In this document: positions 16,366 to 24,444 of the stretch, piece after piece | Layout: each line of letters starts with the position of its first letter | How positions within the stretch are numbered: position 1 is the first letter of the stretch | From: MWAR01 sp035388825 | Lineage (GTDB): Bacteria > Muiribacteriota > Ozemobacteria > Ozemobacterales > Ozemobacteraceae | Length of the DNA stretch: 64,000 bases | Direction of reading: 5' to 3' | Assembly: GCA_035388825.1 (NCBI GenBank) | Contig: DAOOQQ010000018.1 | Span: 5,067-69,066 of the forward strand | Program-made: the position numbers and the translations under genes | The notes under the pieces: model-generated | The model's input: the letters and a program-made list of their open reading frames with translations, nothing else | Told to the model about the DNA's origin: nothing | The model's database searches: none

Positions 16366-16818
16366 ATGCAGAAAATTCTCGTCGTGAATGGCCCGAACAT
16401 GAACCTGCTGGGCAGACGCGAGCCGGCTCTCTACGGCACCGGAACCCTTGCCGACCTCACGGCCCTGCTGGAGACCGAAGCGGCCGGGCTCGGCTGCACG
16501 ATCGAAACCTTCCAGTCGAATGCCGAAGGGGCGCTGCTCGACAAGCTCCAGACCGCGATGAACCCCGGGGCGTATGCCGGCGTCATCCTGAACGCGGCAG
16601 GCCTCACCACCTCGAGCGTTTCCCTTCGGGACTGCGTTGCCGCTCTTCCCGTGCCCGTCATCGAGGTGCATCTGACGAACATCTTCGCCCGGGAAGCATT
16701 CCGCGCGAACTCCCTGATCGCTCCGGTCTGCCTCGGCTCGATCTGCGGCCTTGGCTTCGACGGGTATCTGCTGGCCCTCCGACATCTCGCGGCTCGCTCG
16801 AAGCGCACCCCTGCCTGA
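16366..16818 (+). CDS. aroQ: Type II 3-dehydroquinate dehydratase homologue lacking a conserved active-site histidine
   Basis: 150 residues, the normal length. The N-terminal motif NGPNMNLLGRREPALYG carries the catalytic tyrosine (Tyr23), and EVHLTN carries the general-acid histidine (His102); Asn76 and the arginines at 109 and 113 are also present. In the substrate-binding stretch the family has LTHTSVALRD; here it reads LTTSSVSLRD, so the conserved histidine is Thr82. The family dehydrates 3-dehydroquinate in the shikimate or quinate pathway; activity of this variant is uncertain. AAGGAG lies six bases before the ATG at 16366, which is better placed than the ATG at 16360. Confidence 0.8.
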   Translation: MQKILVVNGPNMNLLGRREPALYGTGTLADLTALLETEAAGLGCTIETFQSNAEGALLDKLQTAMNPGAYAGVILNAAGLTTSSVSLRDCVAALPVPVIEVHLTNIFAREAFRANSLIAPVCLGSICGLGFDGYLLALRHLAARSKRTPA

Positions 16819-16826
16819 GCACGCCC

Positions 16827-19067
16827 ATGACGAACGCCCGACGCGTCGAACTGCTCGCCCCCGCCGGCGACCAGAGCTGCCTCAAGGCGGCCCTGCTGGC
16901 CGGCGCCGATGCGGTCTACCTCGCCGGAAAACGGTTCGGGGCGCGGGCGTTCGCCCCCAACTTCGACGATGCGGGACTGCGCTGGGCGCGCAACGTGACC
17001 GCCTCGCTGAATCGCAAATTATATATTACCCTGAATACCATTGTGTTCGACCACGAGATGCATCTGCTGGAGCAGGCGCTCGATTTCTACGAGGTTCTCC
17101 AGCCGGATGCCCTGATCATCCAGGATCTCGGCGTCGCCGCCCTTCTCGCGGCCCGCGGCAGCACCATTCCCCGTCATCTCAGCACCCAGGCGGCCTGGTA
17201 TGCCACGGGCGGCGTCGAGGTGCTGCAGAAGCTCGGCATCACCCGGGTGATCCTGCCCCGCGAGATGTCGCTCGACGAGATCCGGGAAGCGGCCGCCCGC
17301 GTTCCGTTCGAGGTCGAGACGTTCGTCCATGGCGCCATGTGCTACAGCATTTCGGGCCGCTGCTTCTGGAGCGCGGCGCTGGGCACCCGGTCGGGGAACC
17401 GCGGCACCTGCGCCCAGCCCTGCAGGAAAGCCTACTCGGCGGGTGACGGAAAGCCCGGCGACTGGCTGTTCAGCCCGCGCGACCTGCGGCTGATCGGGGC
17501 CGTTCCCGAGCTGGTCGGGGCCGGCATCTCCTCGCTCAAGATCGAAGGGCGCATGAAGGGGCCGGAATACGTCCACGCCGTCGTGTCGGCATACCGGCGG
17601 GCAATCGATGGCGAGCGGCCGGGCACGGCCCAGGACGAGGAGCTTTCCGCGGTGTTTTCCCGCCCGTTCCACACCGGCTTCCTTCACGGCACGCCGCCCC
17701 GCGACTGGAACACCCCGGAACAGCCCGGCCGCGAAGCTCAGACGGTCGGCCGGGTCGCGGGACCGGGCCGGGGCGGGTTGCTCGAGATCGACGTTTCCGT
17801 CCAGGTGAAGCCGGGAGACGGCCTGGCCTGGGACACCCCGGACGGCGGTCGCAACGGAGCCCGGATCACCTGGATGGAGCCGGCCGGCCGCACCGGTCGC
17901 TGGCTGATCCGCGGCCTTCCCGCCTCGCTGCCGGCCGGCACCGTGCTCCGCCGCACCGATGTCTCGGCCGAAATGCCCTGGCTGAAACACTGGAATCGCG
18001 ACTGGGAACGGTATCCCGTCGACCTGTTCTGGTCGGGCCGCGAGGGTCAGCCTCTCGCCGTCGAGACGATCGTCAACGGCCGCCCCGTCCGCCTCCAGAG
18101 CGACGCACTCCTCGCCCATGCCCTGGGCGGCAGGGGCCTCGAGATGGGGCCGCTGCCCCAGAAGTTCCATCTTCTGGGCGAGTCATTCGCAGCGCGCCGC
18201 CACGTCACCCGGGCGCTCGAAGAGGGCATGTTCATCCCCCCCGGCGATCTGAAGCGCCTCAAGCGCAATCTGGTCGACACCCTCATCCGGCTCGCGACGC
18301 TCCCACCGCCGTCGCAGCCGACTCCTGCCGCACCCGCCGTCGCCGTCACCGCGCCGGCCGATTCCTCCCGCCCCGCCCCGGCACCGAAACCGGGCATCAC
18401 GCTGCGGCTGTTCAACCGGGCATTCCCCATCCATCGCGACATCGGCCCCGACCGTTGGCTCCTGCCCTTCGAGGATCGCGCCGCGCTTCCGGACACGGTC
18501 GACCCGGCCCGCGTCGGCTTCTGGCTGCCCCCCGTCACCTCCTGGCGCCGCCTTGGCGAGCTGGCGCGCGCCCTGGACGAACTGCCCGACCAGGAGTTCC
18601 TGTGCATGGGCTGGGAAGCCTTCGAGCTCACCCGCCGCCTGCCGCGCCACACCTTCCGGCTCGACTGGTGTTTCAATCTCGCCAACACGAGCGGCTGCCA
18701 GATTGTCCGACAACAGGGCCTCGTCCCGACGGCAACCCGCGAATGGCCTGCCCAACAGCCACCGACGGATTCCGACGTCTTCTGGAGCCTCGCGCACAAT
18801 CCGCTCGTCTCGCTCAGCCGTTTCCCGGTCCTCGCCGAGCGGAACCGGATCATCACGAATCCGCACCGCGACAGGTTTTTCCTGATGGAACTGGCCCCCG
18901 GAACCACGGGACTGTTTCTGGTCTCCCCCCTTGCCGCGCTGGCAGCTCCGCGCAACCTGCCTCTCCAGATCGACGTGGCCGTGGCCCCGCACGAAAGTCC
19001 GTTCCGGGTGCTCGGCCAGATCGAACAGTTGATCGCCGCGGGACGCAGCCGGAACCGCTCCTCATGA
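16827..19067 (+). CDS. Peptidase U32 family protein
   Basis: 746 residues. The N-terminal TIM-barrel-like U32 domain starts with ELLAPAGDQSCLKAALLAGA and contains the family signature ETFVHGAMCYSISGRCFWS with its conserved cysteines, then NRGTCAQPCRK. About 350 further residues form a C-terminal extension, as in the larger U32 proteins that have a second accessory domain, including a Pro/Ala-rich linker near residues 490-515. U32 proteins include hydroxylases of 23S rRNA (RlhA) and of ubiquinone precursors (UbiU/V) that hold an iron-sulfur cluster; collagenase activity is rarely shown. A strong AT-rich codon block with a TTA codon lies at 17015-17045. It starts eight bases after aroQ. Confidence 0.85.
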   Translation: MTNARRVELLAPAGDQSCLKAALLAGADAVYLAGKRFGARAFAPNFDDAGLRWARNVTASLNRKLYITLNTIVFDHEMHLLEQALDFYEVLQPDALIIQDLGVAALLAARGSTIPRHLSTQAAWYATGGVEVLQKLGITRVILPREMSLDEIREAAARVPFEVETFVHGAMCYSISGRCFWSAALGTRSGNRGTCAQPCRKAYSAGDGKPGDWLFSPRDLRLIGAVPELVGAGISSLKIEGRMKGPEYVHAVVSAYRRAIDGERPGTAQDEELSAVFSRPFHTGFLHGTPPRDWNTPEQPGREAQTVGRVAGPGRGGLLEIDVSVQVKPGDGLAWDTPDGGRNGARITWMEPAGRTGRWLIRGLPASLPAGTVLRRTDVSAEMPWLKHWNRDWERYPVDLFWSGREGQPLAVETIVNGRPVRLQSDALLAHALGGRGLEMGPLPQKFHLLGESFAARRHVTRALEEGMFIPPGDLKRLKRNLVDTLIRLATLPPPSQPTPAAPAVAVTAPADSSRPAPAPKPGITLRLFNRAFPIHRDIGPDRWLLPFEDRAALPDTVDPARVGFWLPPVTSWRRLGELARALDELPDQEFLCMGWEAFELTRRLPRHTFRLDWCFNLANTSGCQIVRQQGLVPTATREWPAQQPPTDSDVFWSLAHNPLVSLSRFPVLAERNRIITNPHRDRFFLMELAPGTTGLFLVSPLAALAAPRNLPLQIDVAVAPHESPFRVLGQIEQLIAAGRSRNRSS

Positions 19068-19069
19068 AC

Positions 19070-19100
19070 AAAACGGGAGAGGCGTCGCCTCCCCCCGTTT
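19070..19100. terminator. Hairpin between convergent genes
   Basis: AAACGGGAGAGGCG and the complementary CGCCTCCCCCCGTTT form a hairpin with a small bulge, directly after the U32 stop and before the convergent universal stress protein gene. The arms begin and end in A and T runs, so it could act in both directions. Confidence 0.5.
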
Positions 19101-19126
19101 CGGGTGATTCGTGGATCTGCCCGCGC

Positions 19127-19603
19127 TCAGACGGCGGCCGGTGACTCGATGAAGGTGCGCTGCGTCGGCCGGACCGTCAGCACCGGGCAGTCGGCCTGCC
19201 GCGACACCGCATACGACGTATCGCCCAGCAGCGACTGAAGCAGGCCCGACCGGCCGTGCGCGCCCATGATGATCATGTCGATCTTTTGTTCTGTAGCATA
19301 TTCTATAATAGCAGTTGCGACATTTCCGCCGCGCACCGTCGTGACGATCGGAATATCCTTGTGACCATCGCCCACGAACGAACGGAGCTGCTGGTGGATA
19401 TCCTGCTGTTTCTGGACGCCGGCGCCGGTCGGCAGGGCGATGGGAATCTCCATCGGCACGGGCGGCATGAACTCCTCTTCGAAGACGTGGAGCAGATGCA
19501 CTTCGGCGGTATGTTGCCGGGCAAACGAGGCGGCATACCGGAGCGCCAGCTCGGCGCCGTCAGAAAAGTCGACCGGAACGAGAATACGCTTGAGCTGGAT
19601 CAC
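19127..19603 (-). CDS. Universal stress protein (UspA family)
   Basis: 158 residues, a single Usp domain. The ATP-binding signature is complete: GAHGRSGLLQSLLGDTSYAV, followed by CPVLTVRP, and the N-terminal strand RILVPVDFSDGAELAL. Usp proteins bind ATP and help survival under starvation or redox stress. The codons around 19281-19315 (coding ATAIIEYATEQ) are AT-rich and include ATA. It is seven bases after the TolB-like gene on the same strand and may be co-transcribed. Confidence 0.9.
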   Translation of the reverse strand: MIQLKRILVPVDFSDGAELALRYAASFARQHTAEVHLLHVFEEEFMPPVPMEIPIALPTGAGVQKQQDIHQQLRSFVGDGHKDIPIVTTVRGGNVATAIIEYATEQKIDMIIMGAHGRSGLLQSLLGDTSYAVSRQADCPVLTVRPTQRTFIESPAAV

Positions 19604-19610
19604 GACGTCC

Positions 19611-20459
19611 TCACTTCACCCAGCAGGGGGTGCGGCCGGGAGCCAGGATCTTCACGTCGAGGCCGTTCGACCGGCAGACGTGCAGATGATCCGCATGCTC
19701 GTAGGCAAGGCCCGTGTTTTCCGGGGAAAGGCTGGGATACAGGCCGGTGACGATCGGCCGGGTGAGCTGGCGCGAGTTCAGGTCGATGTATTCGAGCTCG
19801 CTGGCACCGTGCCGGTCGGAGATGAACACGAGCTGCTTTGCATCCTTCGAGAAGCACGGGAACGACTCGTTCACGTCCTTGGTTTCGGTGACCCGGATGA
19901 TGCCCTGGGCGAGGGTCGAGATCATGTACAGATCGTTCGTTCCGTCATTCGTCAGCACCGAGGCGGCGATCCAGTCCCCCTTCGGCGACCAGTCGGCGGC
20001 GGTGACGCGCAGATTCTGGGAGATCTTGATCGAGGTCTTCTTCTCGATGTCATAGGAATACAGCCCGGCCGCCTGATCACAGGTGGAGTACAGCAGATAC
20101 TTGCCGTCGGGCGAGAAGCTTTCGAGGGCGCTTCCGTCGAGAATCTTGCGGATCTTGCTTCCGTCGCGGCTGAGCAGGTAGATCTCGGAGCTCATGTCCG
20201 GCAGTTTGTTGGTGAAGCCGATGCAATCGCCGGCCTCGCTGAGCTTCGGAAACACGATGTTCGAGTAAGCCGGGGTGATTCGCTCTTTGCGGGTGCCGTC
20301 TGGATTGATGAAGGCGAGATACGTCTTGCCGGTCTCGGAAGTGTCGACATACAGGATCCGGCCCTCGAGGGGCTGGGCGGCGGCGGCAAACAACTGCGGC
20401 ACGGCGAGAACGATGACGGCCGTCAGAAGAACGGCGGCACTCACGAAAAGCCTCTTCAT
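19611..20459 (-). CDS. Exported TolB-like beta-propeller protein
   Basis: 282 residues. A signal peptide (about 1-27) precedes WD40-like (PD40) blades typical of TolB: DGTRKERITPAYSNIVFPKLS, ESFSPDGKYLLYST, ADWSPKGDWIAAS, FPCFSKDAKQLVFISDRHG, YPSLSPENTGLAYE. The N-terminal TolB domain is missing, so this is a propeller-only periplasmic protein, perhaps a protein-binding scaffold. AGGAGG precedes the ATG. Its promoter overlaps the 3' end of the upstream LysM gene. Confidence 0.8.
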   Translation of the reverse strand: MKRLFVSAAVLLTAVIVLAVPQLFAAAAQPLEGRILYVDTSETGKTYLAFINPDGTRKERITPAYSNIVFPKLSEAGDCIGFTNKLPDMSSEIYLLSRDGSKIRKILDGSALESFSPDGKYLLYSTCDQAAGLYSYDIEKKTSIKISQNLRVTAADWSPKGDWIAASVLTNDGTNDLYMISTLAQGIIRVTETKDVNESFPCFSKDAKQLVFISDRHGASELEYIDLNSRQLTRPIVTGLYPSLSPENTGLAYEHADHLHVCRSNGLDVKILAPGRTPCWVK

Positions 20460-20483
20460 GGAATTCCTCCTGTGTTGGTCGGG

Positions 20484-20512
20484 AAAAAAATCAGGCGGGG
20501 TTGCCCCCGCCC
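20484..20512 (-). terminator. Rho-independent terminator after the LysM gene
   Basis: On the minus strand GGCGGGG, loop GCAA, CCCCGCC is followed within four bases by a run of seven T. It lies between the LysM gene stop (20553) and the TolB-like gene start (20459). Confidence 0.75.
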
Positions 20513-20515
20513 GAG

Positions 20516-20544
20516 AGTATATACGAATTTCCCACCGAAGCCAA
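20516..20544 (-). promoter_or_regulatory. Promoter of the TolB-like gene, overlapping the terminator region
   Basis: Minus strand TTGGCT, 17 bases, TATACT. The predicted start of transcription falls inside the terminator hairpin, so initiation here would run through its distal arm and the T run. Confidence 0.5.
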
Positions 20545-20552
20545 TTGGCTTC

Positions 20553-22100
20553 TCAGATTTTGAACAGCGTCCGGAGAGGCTCGAACTGGTCGACGAGCTT
20601 CTGGTTGTCCTTGTTCCGCTCCTCGATATCCTTGATGGTCTTGATCAGGTCCTGAACCTGGGACGCATTGTCGGAGTTGTTCTTGTCCAGCTTGTTCAGC
20701 TTGTCCTGCGCTTCCTTGAGCCGCGGGCCGTCCGTCTTGATCGCGGCAGCGGCGGCATCGGCCTTGGCCTTGGCATCGCCGTAGACCCCCTTGAACTCAC
20801 CGTAGGCGTCGGCAAGGCGCTTGCGGGCCTGCTGCACCTTTTCGGCCGAGGACTTGATGTCGTCGTCGAAGGGGTTCCAGCCACGGTTGGTCACGTCGCC
20901 GGCCTTCACGTTCTTCTCGTAGGCGGTCTGGGCGGCCTTGAGCTCCCGCTGCAGATCGACGAGGTTCTTGAGCCCCGTGAACTTGAAGAAGGGGGAGTCC
21001 TTGAAGAAGGTCGGGGGCAGAACCTTCATGCCGGAGCGTAGCGCGCTGTGATACTCGCTGCTCTTGCCCGTGAGATCCTGCATGCCGAGAGCGCTCAGCT
21101 CCTTTTCGAACTGGGACTTGGCACTGGCTTCGGCTTCTTTCTGGGCCTTCTCTTCGGCAGCCTTCTTCTCGGCGGCTTTTTTCTCTTCGGCCGCCTTCTT
21201 CTCGGCAGCAGCCTTTTCCTCGGCGGCCTTCTTCTCGGCCGCGGCCTTTTCATCCGTCTTCTTGTCGGCATCGGCCTTGGGCTCGGTCGTTCCGCCGCGC
21301 TTGACGAGCTTCACCTTGCCCTTCTCGATCGCCCACACGTAGCCCTCGGGGGGATTGAGCCCCATCCACTCGGCATCGGTGAGCAGCTTATTGTCGATCA
21401 TCATGCGGACGGATTCAGCCGTGAGCGCCGTCACCATCTTGCCCTTTGAGGCGAGAATGCGGTTCAGGCCGTCGATCGCCTTCTGGAGCCGGGCGATTTT
21501 CTGCTCGGTTGTCCACTCGGGAACATTCACCGCCGGCTTGGCGGGTTCTTTTTCTTTTTCCTTGTCGGCCTTCGGGGCATCGGATTCCTTGCCCTTCTCG
21601 GTTTCCTTGGCGGACTGGCCGGGCGTGGTCTCCGGCTTCGAATCAGGCTTGGTGGCCTTCTGCGGGATCTCGATGGTGAGCTCCCAGCCGTCGATGATCA
21701 GATCGGGATTCTTCGCCAGCGACGGGTATTTCGCCTTATTGGCAGCAACGATCTCGGGATAGCGGTTTCCATCACCGAGATACTTCTCGGCATAGGCCCA
21801 CAGAGTATCGCCCGGAGCGACGGTCACCTTGACCACCTGCTTCTTGGCCTCTTCTTCCTTTTTGGGTTCATCTTTTTTGGGCTCTTCGGCCTTCGCGGCA
21901 GCCGGCGCCTGGGCTGCCTGAGCAGCCGCCGGCGTGACGATCGCGTCGGTATCGGCCGACACCTTGCCGTTATCCGATCCGGTGTCGTCCTGGACCGAGA
22001 CGGTTCCGCCGGTGACAGGGTTCACCACCTCGGCAGACCAGACCTGGCCGCACAGAAGGCCACAGAAAACCATCACGACGAGAGGGGAGATTCGTTTCAT
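20553..22100 (-). CDS. Exported LysM-domain protein with a long charged helical region
   Basis: 515 residues. After a signal peptide (about 1-22) and an Ala/Lys/Glu-rich linker, one LysM-like domain (about 90-150) reads VTVAPGDTLWAYAEKYLGDG with PEIVAANKAKYP and DLIIDGWELTIE, a peptidoglycan-binding module. Further on are a second Lys/Glu linker, a predicted globular part (about 205-275), a run of KKAAEEK-type repeats (about 285-325) and a long coiled-coil C-terminus. It is probably a periplasmic cell-wall-binding protein; no enzyme domain is visible. A GAGGT site lies nine bases before the ATG, and TATAAT lies upstream at 22142. Confidence 0.8.
   Translation of the reverse strand: MKRISPLVVMVFCGLLCGQVWSAEVVNPVTGGTVSVQDDTGSDNGKVSADTDAIVTPAAAQAAQAPAAAKAEEPKKDEPKKEEEAKKQVVKVTVAPGDTLWAYAEKYLGDGNRYPEIVAANKAKYPSLAKNPDLIIDGWELTIEIPQKATKPDSKPETTPGQSAKETEKGKESDAPKADKEKEKEPAKPAVNVPEWTTEQKIARLQKAIDGLNRILASKGKMVTALTAESVRMMIDNKLLTDAEWMGLNPPEGYVWAIEKGKVKLVKRGGTTEPKADADKKTDEKAAAEKKAAEEKAAAEKKAAEEKKAAEKKAAEEKAQKEAEASAKSQFEKELSALGMQDLTGKSSEYHSALRSGMKVLPPTFFKDSPFFKFTGLKNLVDLQRELKAAQTAYEKNVKAGDVTNRGWNPFDDDIKSSAEKVQQARKRLADAYGEFKGVYGDAKAKADAAAAAIKTDGPRLKEAQDKLNKLDKNNSDNASQVQDLIKTIKDIEERNKDNQKLVDQFEPLRTLFKI
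21160..21270 (-). repeat. Short tandem repeats coding KKAAEEK units
   Basis: Within the LysM gene the DNA repeats 9-30 base units coding AAEEKKAAEEKAAAEKK. They are imperfect and in frame, and form a charged helix. Confidence 0.6.
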
Positions 22101-22141
22101 ACGTGCATTACCTCGCTCTTCTCGGATTACATTGTGTACCG

Positions 22142-22147
22142 ATTATA
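22142..22147 (-). promoter_or_regulatory. Perfect -10 hexamer upstream of the LysM gene
   Basis: TATAAT on the minus strand, about 42 bases before the ATG at 22100. No good -35 is seen at 16-18 bases. Confidence 0.35.
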
Positions 22148-22251
22148 CCCATATTTACGGGTGACCGGGGGGAAAAGTTTTCATTTTTCTCCGACCCCGG
22201 CGCCATACCTTGTTCCAATCTGCGCTTCGCGGAAGAAAGGCATCTGGGGGT

Positions 22252-22280
22252 TTGGCGGTCGAAACAGGGTGTGGTATCCT
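22252..22280 (+). promoter_or_regulatory. Promoter of the membrane protein/hydrolase pair
   Basis: TTGGCG, 17 bases, TATCCT with TGG directly before the -10. The predicted leader to the ATG at 22329 is about 40 bases and contains GGAGG at 22310. Confidence 0.5.
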
Positions 22281-22328
22281 TTGGCGAATCCCCTGGAAGC
22301 ACAAGGAACGGAGGCAACGACAAAACAT

Positions 22329-22751
22329 ATGTGGCCGAAATGGTTGAGAGGGTTGGTTACGATCTGGGTCGCCTGGGACAGCCATGCCCGCAAGGGGCCC
22401 GGCATCTTCTGGACGGCCGTGGTCTTCATCCTCGGGCCGCTGCTGATCCCGTTCTACCTCGCCGCCCGCCCCCTCCTGGCCGGGGAAACGCGGCGCGGCT
22501 CCTTCTGGTGGAACGCGCTCTGGAACTTCGAACGCCTCTTCGCGGCCCTGGCGGCCCTGGCCGGCTTCGCCGTCTGCGCCCAGAATCTCCAGGTGGCCGA
22601 AACGAAGGATCTCGCCGTCGTGAAGCGCGCCGAAATCAAGGCCGGCACGCTCGCCGGGCTGTTCGCCACCCTCGCCCTGCTGTTCATCGAGCGCGTCGGG
22701 ATGGATGCCCTCAAGTCGAGCATGGAACGCGATCTTCCCCGGGAATCATGA
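22329..22751 (+). CDS. Small membrane protein of unknown function
   Basis: 140 residues from the ATG at 22329. Hydrophobic segments lie at about 25-45, 70-90 and 105-122, with basic residues between. No family is recognised. GGAGG is present but 14 bases before the ATG, longer than usual; the frame also opens earlier at 22134, but that part crosses the promoter. The stop codon overlaps the start of the next gene (ATGA), so the two products are probably made together. Confidence 0.55.
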   Translation: MWPKWLRGLVTIWVAWDSHARKGPGIFWTAVVFILGPLLIPFYLAARPLLAGETRRGSFWWNALWNFERLFAALAALAGFAVCAQNLQVAETKDLAVVKRAEIKAGTLAGLFATLALLFIERVGMDALKSSMERDLPRES

Positions 22752-23848
22752 CCGGCTCGGCCGAACGGCACCGCGTCGCCCTCATTCTCCCGGATATCCG
22801 AGGCTGGTCGGTGCTGCTGTATCTGCTGCTCACGCTCGCCCCGCTCGGGGCGGCTGTGACTCTCCCCACAGGTCCGGAACAGCCCGCCACGGGCCCGGGC
22901 GGCAAGGCGTATCCTCACGCCGGGTTCCGCATCACTCAGCTCGGGGTCTCGGAAGAACGGTTCGTGATCTACGAACCTGCCGATCCCGCCCCCGCAAGCG
23001 CGCCGCTGATCGTGTTCCTGCACGGCTGGCTCGCCTCGGATCCGGGCTACTATATCGGGTGGATCGAGCACCTCTGCCGGCGCGGCAACACCGTCGTCTT
23101 CCCGTTCTATCAGGGAAGCGGCGCTCATGCCTCGGAATACACCGCCAATGCCGTCCGCAGCGTCAAGGAAGCGATCACGGTGCTCTACGGGGGGGGCCAC
23201 GTCGAGCCCGACCGCGACCGGGTCGCGATCGTCGGCCACGAGTGCGGCGGGGTCATCGCGATGAACATCGCCGCGGCGGCGAAGTATTTCAAGCTTCCCC
23301 GGCCCGGCGCCGTCCTGGTGCTCCATCCCTCCCGACAGGGCGGCATGGGAGCCAATCTCAACCTCGATCTCTATGACCTCTCGGGCATCAAGCCCGGAAC
23401 CCTGCTGCTCATCGCCGTCGGCGACGAGGTCGGGGCATCGGTCCAGGAGACGGCCCGCGAGTTGTTCTATGCCGCCGACGCGATTCCCTCGACGGACAAG
23501 AACTTCCTCACCTACCGTTCCGACATCCGCGGCACGCCGGCCCTCGTGGCCGACAGCGCCTCGGTCTACACCCCCCGGGAACCCCGCTATGAGCGGCTCA
23601 TCGAGCAGCGCCGGTGGGAGTTCATCCGGCTGAACCGCCAGACCCGGCTCGCGCGCTTCATCCGATGCATGGGCAACGACGCGATGGACTGGCTCGGCAA
23701 CTTCCGTCTTCTCGATGCCCTGTGCCATGCGGCCTGGACCGGCCGCGACCGGCATCTCATCCTCGGGGACGGCGAAGCCGTGCGGTTCATGGGCGTCTGG
23801 AGCGACGGCCGCCGCATCGACGGCCCTCTCGCCACGAACCGCCCATGA
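22748..23848 (+). CDS. Exported alpha/beta-hydrolase-fold protein with an altered nucleophile elbow
   Basis: 366 residues. A hydrophobic N-terminal segment (about 18-38) is followed by an alpha/beta hydrolase fold: LIVFLHGWLAS (oxyanion-hole HG), then the nucleophile elbow VAIVGHECGGVIAMN and a later VGDEVG strand. At the position where the family has serine (GHSXGG) this protein has glutamate (GHECGG), so classical serine-esterase chemistry is unlikely unless another residue takes over. The C-terminal 130 residues (from about 240) are specific to this protein. It is coupled to the small membrane protein by an ATGA overlap. Confidence 0.7.
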   Translation: MTGSAERHRVALILPDIRGWSVLLYLLLTLAPLGAAVTLPTGPEQPATGPGGKAYPHAGFRITQLGVSEERFVIYEPADPAPASAPLIVFLHGWLASDPGYYIGWIEHLCRRGNTVVFPFYQGSGAHASEYTANAVRSVKEAITVLYGGGHVEPDRDRVAIVGHECGGVIAMNIAAAAKYFKLPRPGAVLVLHPSRQGGMGANLNLDLYDLSGIKPGTLLLIAVGDEVGASVQETARELFYAADAIPSTDKNFLTYRSDIRGTPALVADSASVYTPREPRYERLIEQRRWEFIRLNRQTRLARFIRCMGNDAMDWLGNFRLLDALCHAAWTGRDRHLILGDGEAVRFMGVWSDGRRIDGPLATNRP

Positions 23849-23865
23849 TCTTCCGGAGGTAGGGA

Positions 23866-24444
23866 ATGAAGCCACACGCATTTTTTATCGTTATTGGTAT
23901 CATATCGCTTGCTTTATCATTCACCCTCCCCGCGCAAGCGGCCGGCGAGCTCGCTCTCACCGAGGAGATGCTCACGCGGTATCTGGCGGTCTATGACGCC
24001 CTCGTGGCCACCAGCCCGGAAACGGCCGCCCGGTTGTTCCGAAACGATGTCCCCGCGGCCGGCACGCCCGAAGCGGAGCTGGCGGATCGCGCGGTGCGGG
24101 AGGCGGGATTCACCAGCCAGAGCGAGTTTTCGGCGGCGGATGTCGTCATCGGCACGGCCTGGCTCCAGATGACCGCCCAGGAGATGGCAGAGTCCGCCGA
24201 AGCGAAAAAACAGGAGGCCATCGAGACGCTCGAATCGACGCTCGAGGAAGCCAGCCTCCGGAGCGACCAGCGGGCCGAGCTCGAACTGGCGCTCGAACGG
24301 CTCCGCGCCGGTGACGAGCCCGCCCGGACCGCCACGGACACGGATCTCATCGATGCAGCCGGAATCGAGCTGCTTCGCCGGTACCGCGACCGGCTTCAGC
24401 CGGTCATGCAGCAGAATACCGCCGCCTCCGTCACGGGATTCTGA
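23866..24444 (+). CDS. Secreted helical protein of unknown function
   Basis: 192 residues. The signal peptide (about 1-25, ending LPAQAA) is encoded by unusually AT-rich codons. The mature part is mostly helical and acidic, with TEEMLTRYLAVYDALV and a charged stretch EAKKQEAIETLESTLEEA. No family motif is visible. GGAGG precedes the ATG. It follows the hydrolase gene by 17 bases and may belong to the same operon. Its end overlaps the convergent APP1-like gene by 14 bases. Confidence 0.6.
   Translation: MKPHAFFIVIGIISLALSFTLPAQAAGELALTEEMLTRYLAVYDALVATSPETAARLFRNDVPAAGTPEAELADRAVREAGFTSQSEFSAADVVIGTAWLQMTAQEMAESAEAKKQEAIETLESTLEEASLRSDQRAELELALERLRAGDEPARTATDTDLIDAAGIELLRRYRDRLQPVMQQNTAASVTGF

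Noticed and set aside
22103..22330. Upstream extensions of the membrane-protein frame before 22329
   Set aside because: They cross a good promoter, have no ribosome site and no coding character.
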